Shown here: in pieces, positions 24,242 to 37,325 of the stretch
Position numbering within the stretch: the first letter of the stretch is position 1
Layout of the letters: every line of letters begins with the position of its first letter
Assembly: GCA_013397115.1 (NCBI GenBank)
Contig: VWZW01004385.1
Location: forward strand, 889,324-953,323
Source: Edolisoma coerulescens
Lineage: Eukaryota; Chordata; Aves; Passeriformes; Campephagidae
Length of the DNA: 64,000 bases
Direction: 5' to 3'
Made by a program: the position numbers and the translations under genes
Notes under the pieces: model-generated
What the model was told of the DNA's origin: nothing
The model's input: only the letters and a program-made list of their open reading frames with translations
Databases searched by the model: none

Positions 24242-26330
24242 GACATAACATATATTTGGAACTTTGCAGAAATTCTTTATCCTGGAATTTGAAAGTTATA
24301 TAGAGTATCACTGAATTTTTCATATTTAATGTTTTCCATTGGAAAAACCTTCGGGTTTAGTGTTCATTCAAACCCCAAAAGCAGTAAATCATGTTTTCAT
24401 TCCAATACCTAAATAAATAAGAGGATTTTATTGAATGCAGAAGAGTAAATGCGATTTTATGAAGTTACATCCACTACAGTGTCATCTCTGTCAGGTTTTA
24501 CATCAACACTGGAGAGACTGTGCCTATTTCTGTAATGGCCATTTTCATACTGTGCTTGAATAAATCCATCTGGGTGACACACCAATCATGGTACAGTTTC
24601 AGAAAGTGGAATAAAACCAAGTTAGTGCAGTTATTTCTGTCATGAGAAAACCCTATTTTCATCTCAGCATTACGGCTGGATACTTACTGAGCCATGACCA
24701 TCGATAATATGTAAATTATTACGTGGAGAGACAAGTGCAGGGAGGACATCTCCCACCTATCCAGCTCATATATCCTGTGTTCTGAACTCAGTAGTAGTAA
24801 GAAAATACCTATGGCACCAAGCCAAGCCATGCACTGTCACTAGTTAGGGCTTTACAGAAGAGTGTAGCACTGCACAGGCTTTTAAAAAAGGCCAAGTCAT
24901 CACTGCTGGACTGTGTAAGTCCCACACAGTTCTATCACACATGCATCCAGCACAAGGGGACCTTTCCATAGCCCTTATTGTCTCCTTAATACACATACTG
25001 CAGCACTGCATTGCCACTTGTGTTAGAGGAAGTTTTACATTATCCTGCTGGTGATATTTGCTGTCTTAAGCATGTTTTCTTCAGCTACACCATTCAGGCT
25101 GTATTTTCCACAGAACGTGAGTTTTTGGCATAGGACAAAAGGAAAGCAGCAGTGAGCTTCAAGTGTACATACCAAACTCTCTCATGACAACAGTGGCAGG
25201 ATCAGCAACAGAAGCAGCAGGTTTCATTTGCAAACCAAGACAGTCAGATAAGCAAGTCATGGAAAAGGGGATTTCACTGTAAATCGTTTACCAGCATTAT
25301 ATTTCAGCTCACAACTATTGCTTAGTGAGCAGCTTGGCTTTTTTTGGAAGGAATATTTCAAAAGCGAGTCTTTGAAGAGGAAGATGCTGTCTTACACTGA
25401 GGAGCAGTGTCCTATCGAAACCTCACAAAAGCTTTCACACACTACCTAAGGAAAAGGCAAAAGACAGGCCATTCCTGACAGCTGGATTCAGAAAGTGTAT
25501 AGCTGCATCAAACCCAAACTCCACAGGTTAAAATAAGTTTAATCACTAGCAATTCATCTTCACCTTTAGTGTTCATAATCTCTAGTACGACACCAACCAG
25601 CTTCCCCTCCAGTAGTTCCTCTCTATTGAGATTGCTGTAAAATGCAGCACCGCAGCCACTTTTGCTCGCAGTGTCCTTTCCACTTTACAGCTCTCTCCAG
25701 CAGTCTGAATTACTCAAACATATACCCTGATTGGCCTCCTGCTTTTCTGGAGATGCAGCTCCTAGTAAGTCCAATCCAGTACGGAACTTTTGCTCTCATC
25801 ACTCAGCCAAGTGAAAAAACTTAATCTGAAAACAGAATTTTTCCTGTAAGCCATTCTTTTCTGAAGGAAAACAGGCAGGGGGGGGGAAAAAAAAAAGAAG
25901 AAAAAGAAAGTAATCAAATGAATAGTCAAGGAAATGTTTTTTGTCAGGAATACATCTTTGGAGTCTCTTCTAGGTGGCTGGGCATGCATCACAGGTGGCT
26001 TCAGCAGATACTTTGGAAGCAAAACTATTTATTGTGAAGTATAACAGATTTAATTCTGGGTTGTTTTTTTCTTCTTTAATCTTTTCTTAAATGAAAAATG
26101 CTTATCCCTGTTACTCATATCATTTGGATTAGAATGCCTAAACATTTTGGCACTTCAGATATTTTTCATATGGTTTAAAACAACTTAAACACGAACATGT
26201 GAGAAGATTCATAGCCTTAGACCACACCTTCACGCAACAAAATTAGCTGCAATAGAGTTGCAGAATCTCTGCCTCTCAGAGAATAACATCAGAAATACGG
26301 CAAATACCAAAATAAAACGTCTCCATCACT
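24242..26330. other. Non-coding stretch
   Basis: No gene is recognisable. A G9-A10 purine tract lies at 25878-25896 and continues as an A/G-rich run to about 25911. Frames at 25642-25824 and 25762-26022 are not recognised. Confidence 0.5.
25878..25911. repeat. G9-A10 homopurine tract
   Basis: Nine G are followed directly by ten A, then an AAGAAGAAAAAG-type tail. Long asymmetric purine runs can form triplex structures. Similar G-run/A-run junctions occur at 31808-31824 and 33121-33141. Confidence 0.85.
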
Positions 26331-26395
26331 GTGTGTATATATATACACACAAAAATATTTATGCACTCACATGTATATACTGTATACATATAGGT
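26331..26395. repeat. TG/TA/CA microsatellite with a perfect 20-bp palindrome
   Basis: gtgtgtatatatatacacac at 26331-26350 is a perfect palindrome. After a short A/T spacer, a second imperfect palindrome of TATAC/GTATA words follows at about 26371-26392. This is typical of a decaying TG/TA microsatellite that can extrude as a cruciform. Confidence 0.85.
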
Positions 26396-29300
26396 TTCTT
26401 GCACATTCTTCCATGACATGTTCACAAACTTCAGAAGCCGATTTGCATTTTAAAGATTTATTAAAATAGGCTTAATCACAGTGATCCAGAGCTCACCTGG
26501 ACAGCACTTAAATAGTCAAACTGAAAAGTCATTCTTAAAGCACTTCAGCACCACCTCAAAGTTCTCAGGAAAGATTCCTCTACAGATCTCAAACTCTCTC
26601 AAAAGAACCTGAGAATACAGGAGGAGTTTGCAGCATGTAAAGTCGAATATTAGTGAGAATGTAACTTTTGTTTCCATACTTTCAATGTAATAAAAAGGTG
26701 GATACATTTTAATGACATGCTGTGGCGTAAGCTTAAGTATTGTCTCTTTAATGCAATTTTGGTTACATAGAAACATTTCTCACACAAAACAGCGAGATTT
26801 TACATATTGCACTTTCTCCTGATCTCATCTTAAGGTTCTTAGGTTTGAAAGATTTAATATTTAGCCAAATGAAAATATAGATTAAAATTACATATTTATG
26901 TTCCAGGTTGCACAAATTTCATAGTATCTCATCTCTGAAAATGCAGCCACTTCTGGAGAGGAATCCAGGAGCTGATCAACAGCACACAACACTGTTGCAG
27001 CACAGTTCACAGCAAGAAATTAACACATTAGATGTAATTTAAAAAACTACCAACTGACTGAAGAGACTTTAGGTCCTCATCTCTAAAAAGCACACGATCC
27101 TTTAAAAGTAAGCATCCTGAGGAAAATAAAACTTGGCCTACTTTACCACACATGGCTCCATGCCAACAACTCTACGTGACTTCTGTTTAGCCTCCAAGAG
27201 CATTTACATGAAACTAAAAATTCTGGTCCATGTTCTGCCCTTGAATGTGCACACGCAGCTCTGCCTGTACAGCTGAGGGCAGAATTCAACCATGTTATCA
27301 ATATTGGAGAGATGAAGTCAGCTCTTCTGGAAAGGCAACGAGGCTTGAATCCACCCAAGAAAGTGTTCCTCCCCAGAAAGAGACTCCCCAACAAAAAGTA
27401 CAACACTCACGTTTTAGTCATTTTAGTGGCACTCCTGCAAGAGAGAGAAAATTCAAAGGGAAGGTGCTATGCTTATGTGGTTCACACTCAGAAAAGATCA
27501 TATGCAGCGCTGTGCCTTATATATGAATGCATCTGTATGTATGCATGGGTGTATTTTTCTGAGTGGGAGAGGCTGTATTACAGATGTAGCCAAAGTCTCA
27601 ACTCTGGAATTACTGACAACAGCTCTCTCAGACCCTGTTCACTTGCAAGCACCAGTCATCGTGGGCAACATGAAAACGTGTGCTTTGTAAAAAGAGCAGC
27701 CATTTCCTTCTCCCATTCAAAATACTAATTAAGACCTACAGTTCTTTTTTCTGACTTCTCTTTCTCATTATATTTATTTATTCTGTATTTATGTATTTAT
27801 TTGGATGGTGACCTCTTATCACTCGCACAAGGACAAACAAAAACTGCAGGGCAGATCAGGTACAGAAAACAGATGTTGTGATACCCTCGTGTGAGGGTAT
27901 TTTAGCCCACAGGAGACAGGAATGTTAAGCTTTATGTGGTGAAGACAGGATGTGCATCTGGCTCCGTCCTTATGCTCCCTGATCACTAGCCCATACCTCC
28001 CACCTTCAAAGCCACAGTCTCTCCTGCTCCAGGAAGCCACTCTGCCTGTGAAAGTGGGAGAGAGGCAACAGGCAGGAGGCCACTGCACTGCACTGCAGCC
28101 AGGAATGGGGTCCCCTGCAAAGCCCCACCTGCACCAACGCAGACCTCCACAGCTGGGGCTCTGCTCTGGGCACACGCCCGTGGCTCAGCCCTTGGCAGGC
28201 AGGAAGGGAATGTACGACACGGCTCTGCCCAGCGACCCGGTGTGACACCTGCTCCCCTTGCAAAGCCACCTTTCTCCTGCATGGAGTGGTGCTGCTGCAG
28301 GGACACACTTTGGGATTCTTTCCAATACCTCTAAGTTGTTTGGAGAGTATAGCACCAGATGGCCACAGGTACAACTAAATACTGCTGTGGCTTGTAGATG
28401 CTGCGTAAGTCTAGAATCACCACGTCACTTCTCTTCAAACACAAACCACAGATCACCATAGCACATATGATGTTACTGAATGGCACTGGAGCATCGCTCA
28501 CCTCTCTGGACACAACATAATTTATCCTGGCTATGGGTCTGGCTTTTTTAATTCCAATCATTAGAAAATTATGTTGGAGTTGTCAGCATGATGATAACTA
28601 ATGCTAATATACCCTGATTCTTAGAACAAAGTAGTGGCCTGTTGTCTGGATATTAACATGAAAATATAGAAATAACACCCTTTTGGAGCATACTGCAAGT
28701 TTTGAATGTCTTTTAAAGGTTTTCCACTTACTCAAGTAATCAGCATATTTATTTCTGTCCGCAGCTTCTTAGAAGGGCTCCATGTTCAGTGGAGAACTAT
28801 TAGAAGGCCTGTTCCTGATCTCCAGCATCAGTAATGCATTTCTCTGATGTGTAATCCCCACTGAAAACTCAGCAACCAAGTTTAGGAAACTGCAAAACCT
28901 GACAATGGTCCCAGAGCTTTTAGTGCTCAGCACCCACGTTTGAACCCGGGCCATTCCGGTGCCTTCCCCTCTAGTTCTTTTTTGAGAAGAGGCAGTGTCT
29001 CTTCCGTTCCTTAATGACATCTATTTCTGGATTTAAGACAGCAGTCTTCTCCTGCTCTGCCCCTCCAGTCGTTTCTTGAAAGAAGGACACACGTTTCCAG
29101 TAAGGGTGAAGCAAGAGGGGCGTGTGAGCCCAGCCTTTCGGGGCAGACTCTGCACAGCTATTCTGGGACTGCCGGAGCCACGCAGCAGAAAAGCATCAAA
29201 CATTCAGGGGAATCCCCTTCTGTCACTTTTATTATTATCACAAAAAAAAAAGTAGTGATGATGTGTCTTCTTAGACACGGTCCTGGGCAGGAGGGTGTTC

Positions 29301-29679
29301 TTTATTTTAAGTAAAGGCAGGAAATGAGTAATAGATTTCCTCTGCAGTCAAACTGGGGCTAGGGGCTGGTTGGCTGAGTGAGCTTTAGCCTCTCAATATT
29401 TCAGCTTCATGCTAAATGGGGAAAATAGTTACAATCCTAACTACTTTTATCATTTTTGGACATTTCAAGTTCAAAAATATAAACTACCTGTGAGCCTCAT
29501 CCTGTTACTCTGTAAGGAATATTGTGATCTCATCAGCTGGGAAATTGAGGTAAAGTGTGGTCTGCCGAAACATATGGAGAGTTTGAGAAGCCGCTCTTCC
29601 CTCACACAGCACTAATGTACTTTCCATATAATTTCCCACTATTATTAAAAGGAGTTCTGTTCCCCTAGTGGTAGAAGTG
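26396..29679. other. Non-coding stretch with a GC-richer patch at 27940-28300
   Basis: The GC-richer patch keeps several frames open on both strands (27819-28175, 27952-28245, 27986-28306, 28006-28374); they conflict and none is recognised. TTTA-type low-complexity DNA lies at 27763-27801 and a tight hairpin at 27881-27900. An octamer is at 26441-26448. The A run near 29241-29250 is unremarkable. No gene is supported. Confidence 0.5.
27881..27900. other. Perfect 8-bp hairpin with a GTGT loop
   Basis: ataccctc (27881-27888), loop gtgt, gagggtat (27893-27900). The stem is half G/C, so it should be stable. No RNA gene family was recognised around it. Confidence 0.75.
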
Positions 29680-29815
29680 ATGGGATTGCTTTTTTATATT
29701 TGGATAGCTAGCTAGCTAGCTAGATAGATAGAAGCAATCCCATGCTATATATACACAGAGATATATATAGAGATATATATATATGATAATTTTTTTTAAT
29801 ATATAAATTTTTTTC
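29680..29815. repeat. Microsatellite cluster partly enclosed by a 12-bp inverted repeat
   Basis: Perfect arms atgggattgctt (29680-29691) and aagcaatcccat (29732-29743) enclose 40 bases containing a TAGC array that turns into TAGA. AT-rich TATA/GATA repeats and a T run follow up to about 29815. The TAGC array is itself self-complementary, so the interval can fold in several ways. Confidence 0.85.
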
Positions 29816-31807
29816 AGAACTGGTCCAGATGCCCTTGCAACAAAATCCCCACACAGAGCCACCTGTGCCTCGTTTACACTTGGCCTCCTCCTACCATTAC
29901 TCCCACTGATGAAGCTACACAACTGTTAATAAAGTTTGAGAGGGGGAAGATGTTTTTGCACGCAAAGCAGCTGTTAGTTCACAGCACCAGCTCCTGTTTA
30001 AGACTCCTTTTTACCTGGATGAGAGCAGCCCCATTTCTGTGCGTGTTTAAACCTCCTGCAATATTGACAGTGATGGCTTTTTGCCTCACAGGACTGAGGA
30101 GCCACATCAGACAACTTCTCTATGTAGAAAATCAAGCAAAAGGAAAGAATAAAAGCTTAAGAAGCCATCAATGAAAAGAGACTGCACAACTTAATAATTA
30201 ACATGCTAAAGAGAAACAGATGAACAGGAGAATGAATTTGCAAAGAAATCTGGAAAAAAAAGGAAGTTGTTTCCATTTCAGAGGAATCTGAAATGTTTCC
30301 TGAATTAGTATATTAATTCTGTTCAGGCAATGACTGCCTAAACCCAAAATGCAGTAAGATTCTACAGCAGAGCAGCAGTTAATTTTGACAGTATGGTTTT
30401 TCCACTGTGTCTCCACTTAAACTGACAGACACTCCCTGCGATGACACGCTCCTACACTGACTGAAAGGTCACTTGGAAGGCTGTGCAGTTCCTGCCATAC
30501 ACTTCTGTCTTTTTGGAGTCCTCACTGCTTACCATGTTCGTGTTGACTGGTTTGACACCAGGCTTACACTTCAGACAGTGACACTAAGTAGTATTTACTA
30601 CCGTCACGTTACTTATTTACAATTTTGCCACTTATTAAAAAAACCAACCAAACAAACAACTTTTCTCCTGAAGTTATGCAAAATACAGAATTTGGGAAAC
30701 ATATTAGGCTGATTAATATTTTGATTGAAGAAGAGCAGTCTCACCTTCAAGGTGGCAGCCCCATTTTCTACCCTCATTCTGTTTCATTCTTCTCTGCTTG
30801 CACAGCCAAACTGGGCCTATGGGGACTGGCTTTGTCCCATTTTCCTCAGAAGGTCACTGCATGTTGGAGAAAAAAGCTTCAGCTTGTCCTGAGCATTTGC
30901 ACTGGATATTCTTTCCTGCCATTGACACCCCTTTCCACAAACACAAAATTTTAACCCATTTCCAGTATTTCTACTAAACAAGTATCACCAGCTTTCAGCT
31001 TCTTCCCATGACCAAGCAGACATCTCTTTTTTTCCTGAATTTTTGTCTCTGAATCGGATTTATAAATATTTCTATTATGCTTGCACCCAAGGTTTCTTAA
31101 TTTCTTAGTCCTGAAGGAAAATTATTTTTAATATGCAAACTTTAACACCGCTTAAAACTTCCACGAACTTTTCGTAAACCAAAATTAATATTGTTTTTAC
31201 TTCAGTTATCATCATTACCATCTAACATTGATGTCTAAAAATAACTCAATAATGACCTACAAGTAAAGTAGGCATTTCAGACTTTGAAGTAAAATACCAG
31301 AGATGGAAAGTTGAACTTAAAAATTAAGATATTCAAATGCATAAATAATATGTGCAGTATAAAAAACCCAATTACTAATAACAAGAAGTCATTACATGGA
31401 TATCATGAACAGGCTCACAACCATTTATGTGCTCTGTGCTGTCCAAGCAAGAACAGAACCACAGAACAACCTGTGAAATATCTGATACAGTGCTCAATTT
31501 CACTAAGTAACAAAATGCCCCGACATCACCAACATGGGATAAGGATTGTGACAGAATAGGTCATTAAAAAAACAACACACCAGCTTAGTAGCACTGACCT
31601 AATGTGGGGTTAGTAAGAGCACCAGAATGGTGTTCCCTGCACAGGGAACTTCAGTGTGGCTTCCCTCTAGCTTAGGGGTAGTTGGACCATGGACATACTG
31701 ATCAATAACCACGTCCTTCTCTGTATACACATGGTGAGGAAAGAGAGAACGATTGTGGAGGGGATTGAGAGTAAGAATCATTTTGATTTTCCCTCGTATT
31801 TTTTCTT
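29816..31807. other. Non-coding stretch
   Basis: Frames at 30473-30712 and 30625-30954 (plus) and 31311-31559 (plus) have no recognised similarity. A CAAA-rich A tract lies at about 30638-30659. No gene is supported. Confidence 0.5.
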
Positions 31808-31824
31808 GGGGAAAAAAAAAAAAA
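31808..31824. repeat. G4-A13 purine tract
   Basis: Four G followed by thirteen A. Simple homopurine sequence. Confidence 0.85.
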
Positions 31825-32828
31825 GCATAGCCTTGTGTCTACTTCAAAGAGCTCATTTGAAAATCTTTAAAAAGCAAGTTAGAAATCACCAGCGAAGCAG
31901 AAATCCTCAGTCTCACCACCATGCTGGTGTCATTTCCCTGTTTGTACTGCTGACCCAGGTCTTTTTTTTCTCTCTTCTTCCCCCTTCTCACACCATGATT
32001 GCTTCAGTGAGGCTGCTAGTCAAACATATCCTCAAAGCTCCCAGTGTTGCTCTATAAAAGGATGAACAATCGAATGAGAGAGATCAGCAAAACCCGCCTC
32101 AGGGGTTCTGGGAGTGTCAGGAAGAGGAGCAACTCATCTTAACTGATTAGTTTTGAGTAAAATATTTTTTAAAGTGAGATTGAGGAATTGAGAGAAGGAA
32201 TTTTTCGGTTTTCAGTAATCTTGTTTGCAACATAAATGCAAGCCAGGCTCCCTAAGCTGGGAACCACGCATACGTAGTTGCAATGTCTGAAGAAAAATCA
32301 CTCCAAAAAACCTTTTAAGGGTGAATTCTCCCCTGGGACTAAAGACCAGCACGAAAAAGGCCACCCAACCTTTGTGATTTCTTATCACAAGTCTAGCAAG
32401 ACTGAGTCTTTTTCTCAAGTCCTTGGATTCTGAAGCCACCTGATTGCATAGGAATATCAGTTTCCATTAAAAGAAAAAAAAACACCTGCCAATGACTGTG
32501 TTTGCAGGATTATGCCTGCAACATTCACATGAAATTCAAAGAACATGGGTGTTATGCTGTCCCTTTAGAACTACAATGACCCGAAAGTTTAGGTATTACT
32601 AAGTTTCTGTTTTTCAAAAGTACTTTCTTAAGTTCCTCTAACTTTTACATATTGTGTTTTCCTTTTTTCTCTGGGTAACTACAAAATCGTAAGAAGCCAG
32701 GAACATCAGTAATTCCTAAAAATAGCCATCCTATCCTCCTTTCCAAATTTAGAAATATATGGCATTTCTCATGAAAATGGAGAAATAAAGCATTCACTAA
32801 GGTGGAGTGCCCTATTTTTGGCTTTTTA
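31825..32828. other. Non-coding stretch
   Basis: No gene is recognisable. Frames at 31689-32057 and 32212-32439 are low in complexity and unrecognised. Confidence 0.5.
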
Positions 32829-33060
32829 GTCAGCTTTTTTTTTTTCCCCCTCTCAACTCCCCTTTTCATTTTCCTATCCCTAATCCTTATTTCCTTGCTC
32901 CTATTTTTACTCTGGGGAGTAACTATCACCATTACTCACATTGTCCATCTCTTTCCAGCTTTCCCCTAATTTTCAGTTCATTCTCCCTTGCTTCCTTCCA
33001 CTTCAAGCTCCTTCTCCCCAGCTCAGCTTTTCCCTAGTGCAACCACCTTGGAGCAGCACA
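32829..33060. repeat. Pyrimidine-rich low-complexity tract
   Basis: A T11-C5 run at 32835-32850 is followed by about 200 bases strongly enriched in C and T on the plus strand, with short interruptions. It may be a degenerate simple repeat. The reverse frame (32645-32932) is Lys/Arg-rich only because of this bias. Confidence 0.7.
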
Positions 33061-33120
33061 CTTCTCCAGCTCTATTTAAGTCCCACTTCAATGATCGTAA
33101 AAGGGCATAAACATATAGCT

Positions 33121-33141
33121 GGGGGGAAAAAAAAAAAAAAA
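33121..33141. repeat. G6-A15 purine tract
   Basis: Six G followed by fifteen A. It is the third G-run/A-run junction in the window and lies just after the pyrimidine-rich tract. Confidence 0.9.
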
Positions 33142-36100
33142 GAAGACTGTTACAGCTGATTGAAAAGAAATCAGATGATGAATTGTATAAAATAAGGTCA
33201 GACTCAGTTGGCAGTCTGATGCAAAATGAGAAAAAAACATTTCTGGAGATGCAGAAGGGCTATTTAAACTTAAAGTATTTAAATTTTTCATTTCCAGAGG
33301 CTTTGCTTAAATATTCTTCATAAGCACGCTGTCGGTGAGGTTCCGAAGTATTTATGATCCTAAACTCAAAACATAGCTCTCATTTTTGATTCTGTAAAAT
33401 AATTTCTCTTCAGCTGAAACAAAATTCCATCCTCACATCAAAGAATAAAAAACACCTTCTCCAAAATGTTATTATTTGATGTGAAATAACTGTAATCCTC
33501 AGACCAATCAGCAAATTGAAAAATCTACTTTTGTGTAAAGTGTTCTGGATCCCTTTGGGATGAAGAGCACAGTATCAGCCCTAGAAATAATTAACCAACA
33601 TTTATGGAATGTCAAATGAGCCTCTGCATTATGCATTAGATCTTCCTACCTTCCAAACACTATTAATGTTAAGGAAAGTGTATCTGTGACTCCAATGGAT
33701 GACAAATCACTTTCCTTTTTCTAAATATTTTCTTGTTGCTGTGCCATCCCTTGATCTACTATCTTTCCACCACCAACGCCCTCTTCCTTCTTCCAGGCAT
33801 TTATCGCTCATGTGATGCTGACATCTTTTCTGTCAGCCCCTTGACAAAAGTTTACCCAGATCTCTGGAAGCATCTCAATGTCCACCTTCTTTCTCCACTT
33901 TTTTAGGAAAGACAGCACTGCATGCGGGAGAGCTGGTGCTTCCCTACTCCTTGTTTTCCTCCTCTCCTCCCTCAGGTGACCTACACCAGCACACTGGTGA
34001 AGAAAGCTTCCCTTTCTTCCACCACATTGTCTGAGTGTGGGGCTGAGATCAGCAGCTGAGCATGCCCAGCAGAAATGCTGGTGTTTCCACACACAACCAG
34101 GGATGCACCTTCAGGTCCTCCAATGAGTTCTTGGCAGTAAGCTACATAACAAAGCCTGGAAACCTTCACTGAAATAAAAATAAAAGTGAGCACGGAGAAG
34201 TGTGACAGCCCTTCATTTCCCCAAACAGAAGTCAACATGCCAACGTCCACACCTCCTGCCTTCATTGATGTAAATTGAAATAATTTCATCTTTAATTTTC
34301 AGTCTCATTTCTGACTTCACACGCTAACAAAGCTCTGACAAACAAAAAATATACTCACCAGCACCGGCTCTGAACTGTTTGCCCCTTTGACTCCCTTTCC
34401 TCTGCCCTTGCAGCAGATGTGTCTGGTGATGCTTGTTAACTATCCCCTCCTTCCCTCACAGATACCCTCCATCCAGACCATTCGGAGTAGATGAGCACAA
34501 AATGCTGTCCCTGAACAGAAGGAAATTTACGGTATAGCCAGTAATTATCAGTGAATATTACCAATCCCACAGAGGACAAGGAAATCTCTGTTACAAAATC
34601 AAAGTATGAAAGTGCAGTCCTTTGTGTAAAAGGGAGAGGGAAAAGTAACATTTCTAATTGAAAATTAAAGCAAGAAGCACAATACTAGCAAAGTACATTT
34701 ATTGTGTTAACGTACCATTTGTCTTCTGGGCAAGTTACTAAAGGTCATTTGTTCTTCATAGCAAGTGTTGAAAATAGTTTATGTTGTGGGTCTAACTTAA
34801 AGGAACAATGTCAAAACCCTCAGGCCCAAAATGACCTTTTTATGCCAACACAGAGATCTAAATCTCTTACTGAGGATAGTGGTGATGTTTGCATTTCACT
34901 CTCTCCCCCTCCCTTCTCCTTCTAACCTCCCCCCGCTTTCACATGAGATACCTCACCACAGAAGACAGCACAGACTGCAAAGTTAACATGCCCACTCCAC
35001 ACCTCGTGCTGCTCATCCCTTGCTCTGCCCATCCTGCCAGACACCTCAGACAAGCTGCTTGCTGATGTGCCTGGTTCCCAACCTGCCCTCTAACCAAATG
35101 AGAGAGGGAAAAGGGAGGGGAAGGGACCAGATCTACCCTCGCCTGCTGGAAGTAAAGGAGTACACGCTGCCACGTGCTCTAGAAGGTAGAATATAGTGAC
35201 ATGGACAGTTCTTCTTTCAAAACCCTATGACAATGCTGTCTTTCTGCCTAAACAGAGCCCCTCAGGGTCACCTCTAGCTGGCTGTCTCAGAAGGGCCTGG
35301 CTGTAAAAGAGGGAGGATCAGGGCTGCTGAGGTGCTGCTGATGAAATAATAAAATACGTGCGTGTGGGACATACGCACAGAGAAGCAGGCACAGATGCAG
35401 AGGTATTTGAATATAAAGGCTCTGAATGGTTGCAGACTGGCAAAACACCTGGAGCCTCATGTGATTCATTTAAAAAACAGCCCATCTTTACTACTGCACA
35501 GATGCTCTCCCTCAAGTATTAGTCTAAGATCAACGTGGTGGCCTTGTCCTCCTGCTCGGTGTTGTCACATTATCCTCAACTCTAATCTGAGCACATTGTG
35601 AGCACCTGTAGATGTGGGGCACAAAGAGACACTAAGCAGCACTTTAGAAGAAGGAACTATCATAAAATGCATCATGGAACTGTAAACACTTTTTCACTTC
35701 CAAGGAGAAGTGCACTCCTGCTTCCTGCACTGCTGCCACTCTCTTCTGAGGGTGAAGAGAGATTTTCTGTCTCCACAGCCATCATTCCCACGCTTCTGAG
35801 CCACACCTGGGACTTCTGACGTATGATACATCACATACAGGAGATATATCAGAGTACAGGCAACATGTCATGTTCTCCTACCCCACGCATCTCCCCCAGG
35901 GCTCCATCTCTAGAAGATACGTCTTTTCCAGGCTGAATCCCGCAAGGTGAACACTTCCCATGAACTAACGCTGAGCAGGCTTAGCGTAACCTTTCAGAAG
36001 GCACTCAGCACTTTGCAGGATTTAAATGCAAAAGCCTCAAAAAGGCAAAGCTCATTTTCCTGAATTCCCAGCTCTGGCTGCCATTTGTGACAGACTTCAC

Positions 36101-36690
36101 ACATTTATGTGCTGCCCTGTCACATTTGGGTGGCAAAAAAATGGCAAAGTATAGATGCCGTGACAAGTAGATGAGACATGTTTTTCCTCTTTAGTGTTCT
36201 TAGGCTCAGATTTCCCTTCAACACATAGAGGAAGAGAAAAAACCCTTGGGGCAGACAGAAACAGTTTAAGAGTTTAGTTACTCGGTTATTGTGAAAAAGA
36301 TTTTTAAAAAATTAAAAATTCAAACATTATGAAATATAGAGCAGTGTTGGACTTTCTGAAATTCTAAGTGGAGACTTTTGTACATGTAGACTATGTAATA
36401 AATAAAAATATGAACAGGCATATACCCTAATACATATTTTTATAGAGAAATCTTATGAGTGAATTTCTATATTAGATGCATGAACTACATTTATGAGTTT
36501 CCTCTTTTCTTTTTCGGTTGGCTAGAAAGACATGTAGAGAAAAATATAGGAACAATTCAAAGACTGTGGTTTCTTTTTATAGTTCCCACCAAATCCAATA
36601 TTTATTTCCATTAATTTAAGGATCTAAGACCAAACCACTTACCTAGCCACCTAACAGGCTCTCTTTGAAGGTATATTTAATACCAGATAA
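33142..36690. other. Non-coding stretch
   Basis: Slightly GC-richer near 33760-34260 and 34970-35060, and AT-rich from 36280. Frames at 33808-34092 and 33981-34289 overlap in different frames of the minus strand and are not recognised. A 'gggcaagttacta' word at about 34729-34741 recalls MIR but is too short to call. No gene is supported. Confidence 0.5.
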
Positions 36691-36729
36691 ACACTTAAAA
36701 AATATATATAAGGTGCAATTTTTAAGTGT
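36691..36729. other. 11-bp inverted repeat, AT-rich hairpin
   Basis: acacttaaaaa (36691-36701) pairs perfectly with tttttaagtgt (36719-36729) across a 17-nt loop that includes a TATATATA run. Confidence 0.8.
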
Positions 36730-37325
36730 GGGAGATATAAGCAGCATATCATATCTGCATCTAGTTCCTAAATAGCTGTGATTCGTGTTTTGATTTTACA
36801 CTTGATTTTGGCCATTGATGTTACAAGAGAAATGCTCAGCTCACAGATGGAAAATCTCCCTGCAAGGGCTCTACGAGAACAGTCACCATCTCAGGGTTCA
36901 TTGGTTGGCTCACAAGAGTATGAAGTATTGCCCCATAAAATACATACAAATAAATAAACCTACAGTTAGATTTAACCACACTGTTTGTGTCCTTTTTGCA
37001 CCAAGCATATGCACTTTTATTAGTCAAAAGCAAGTATTGACACACATCAAGATTCAAAGTCAGAGTTATCACTTGGATGGTGTCCCCTTGACTCAGACAT
37101 GTCATAGGATTTCCTTTAATGGGCAAATTACAAACTTGAGTAAATTCTCTCCTCCACAGCCATAGTGAACATCAAGTATCCAATAGTAACTCTGACCTTA
37201 ATCAAGCTTCAATATGGAAATTTGATTTCACCTTAATCTCCCATGTCTGTTTTAAAGCAAAGTGCCCAAGTCAAATCCAAGGACTGAAAATAGGTTATTT
37301 TGAATTGTGAGATATTAAATATTCT
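36730..37325. other. Non-coding stretch
   Basis: Frames at 36815-37165 (plus) and 36836-37126 (minus) cover the same DNA and are unrecognised. Nothing else is seen. Confidence 0.5.

Noticed and set aside
33172..33220. C/D-box snoRNA-like words (ATGATGA then CTGA)
   Set aside because: The boxes are too close together and there is no terminal stem.
34723..34745. MIR-like 'gggcaagttacta' word
   Set aside because: No flanking MIR words on either side; chance match likely.
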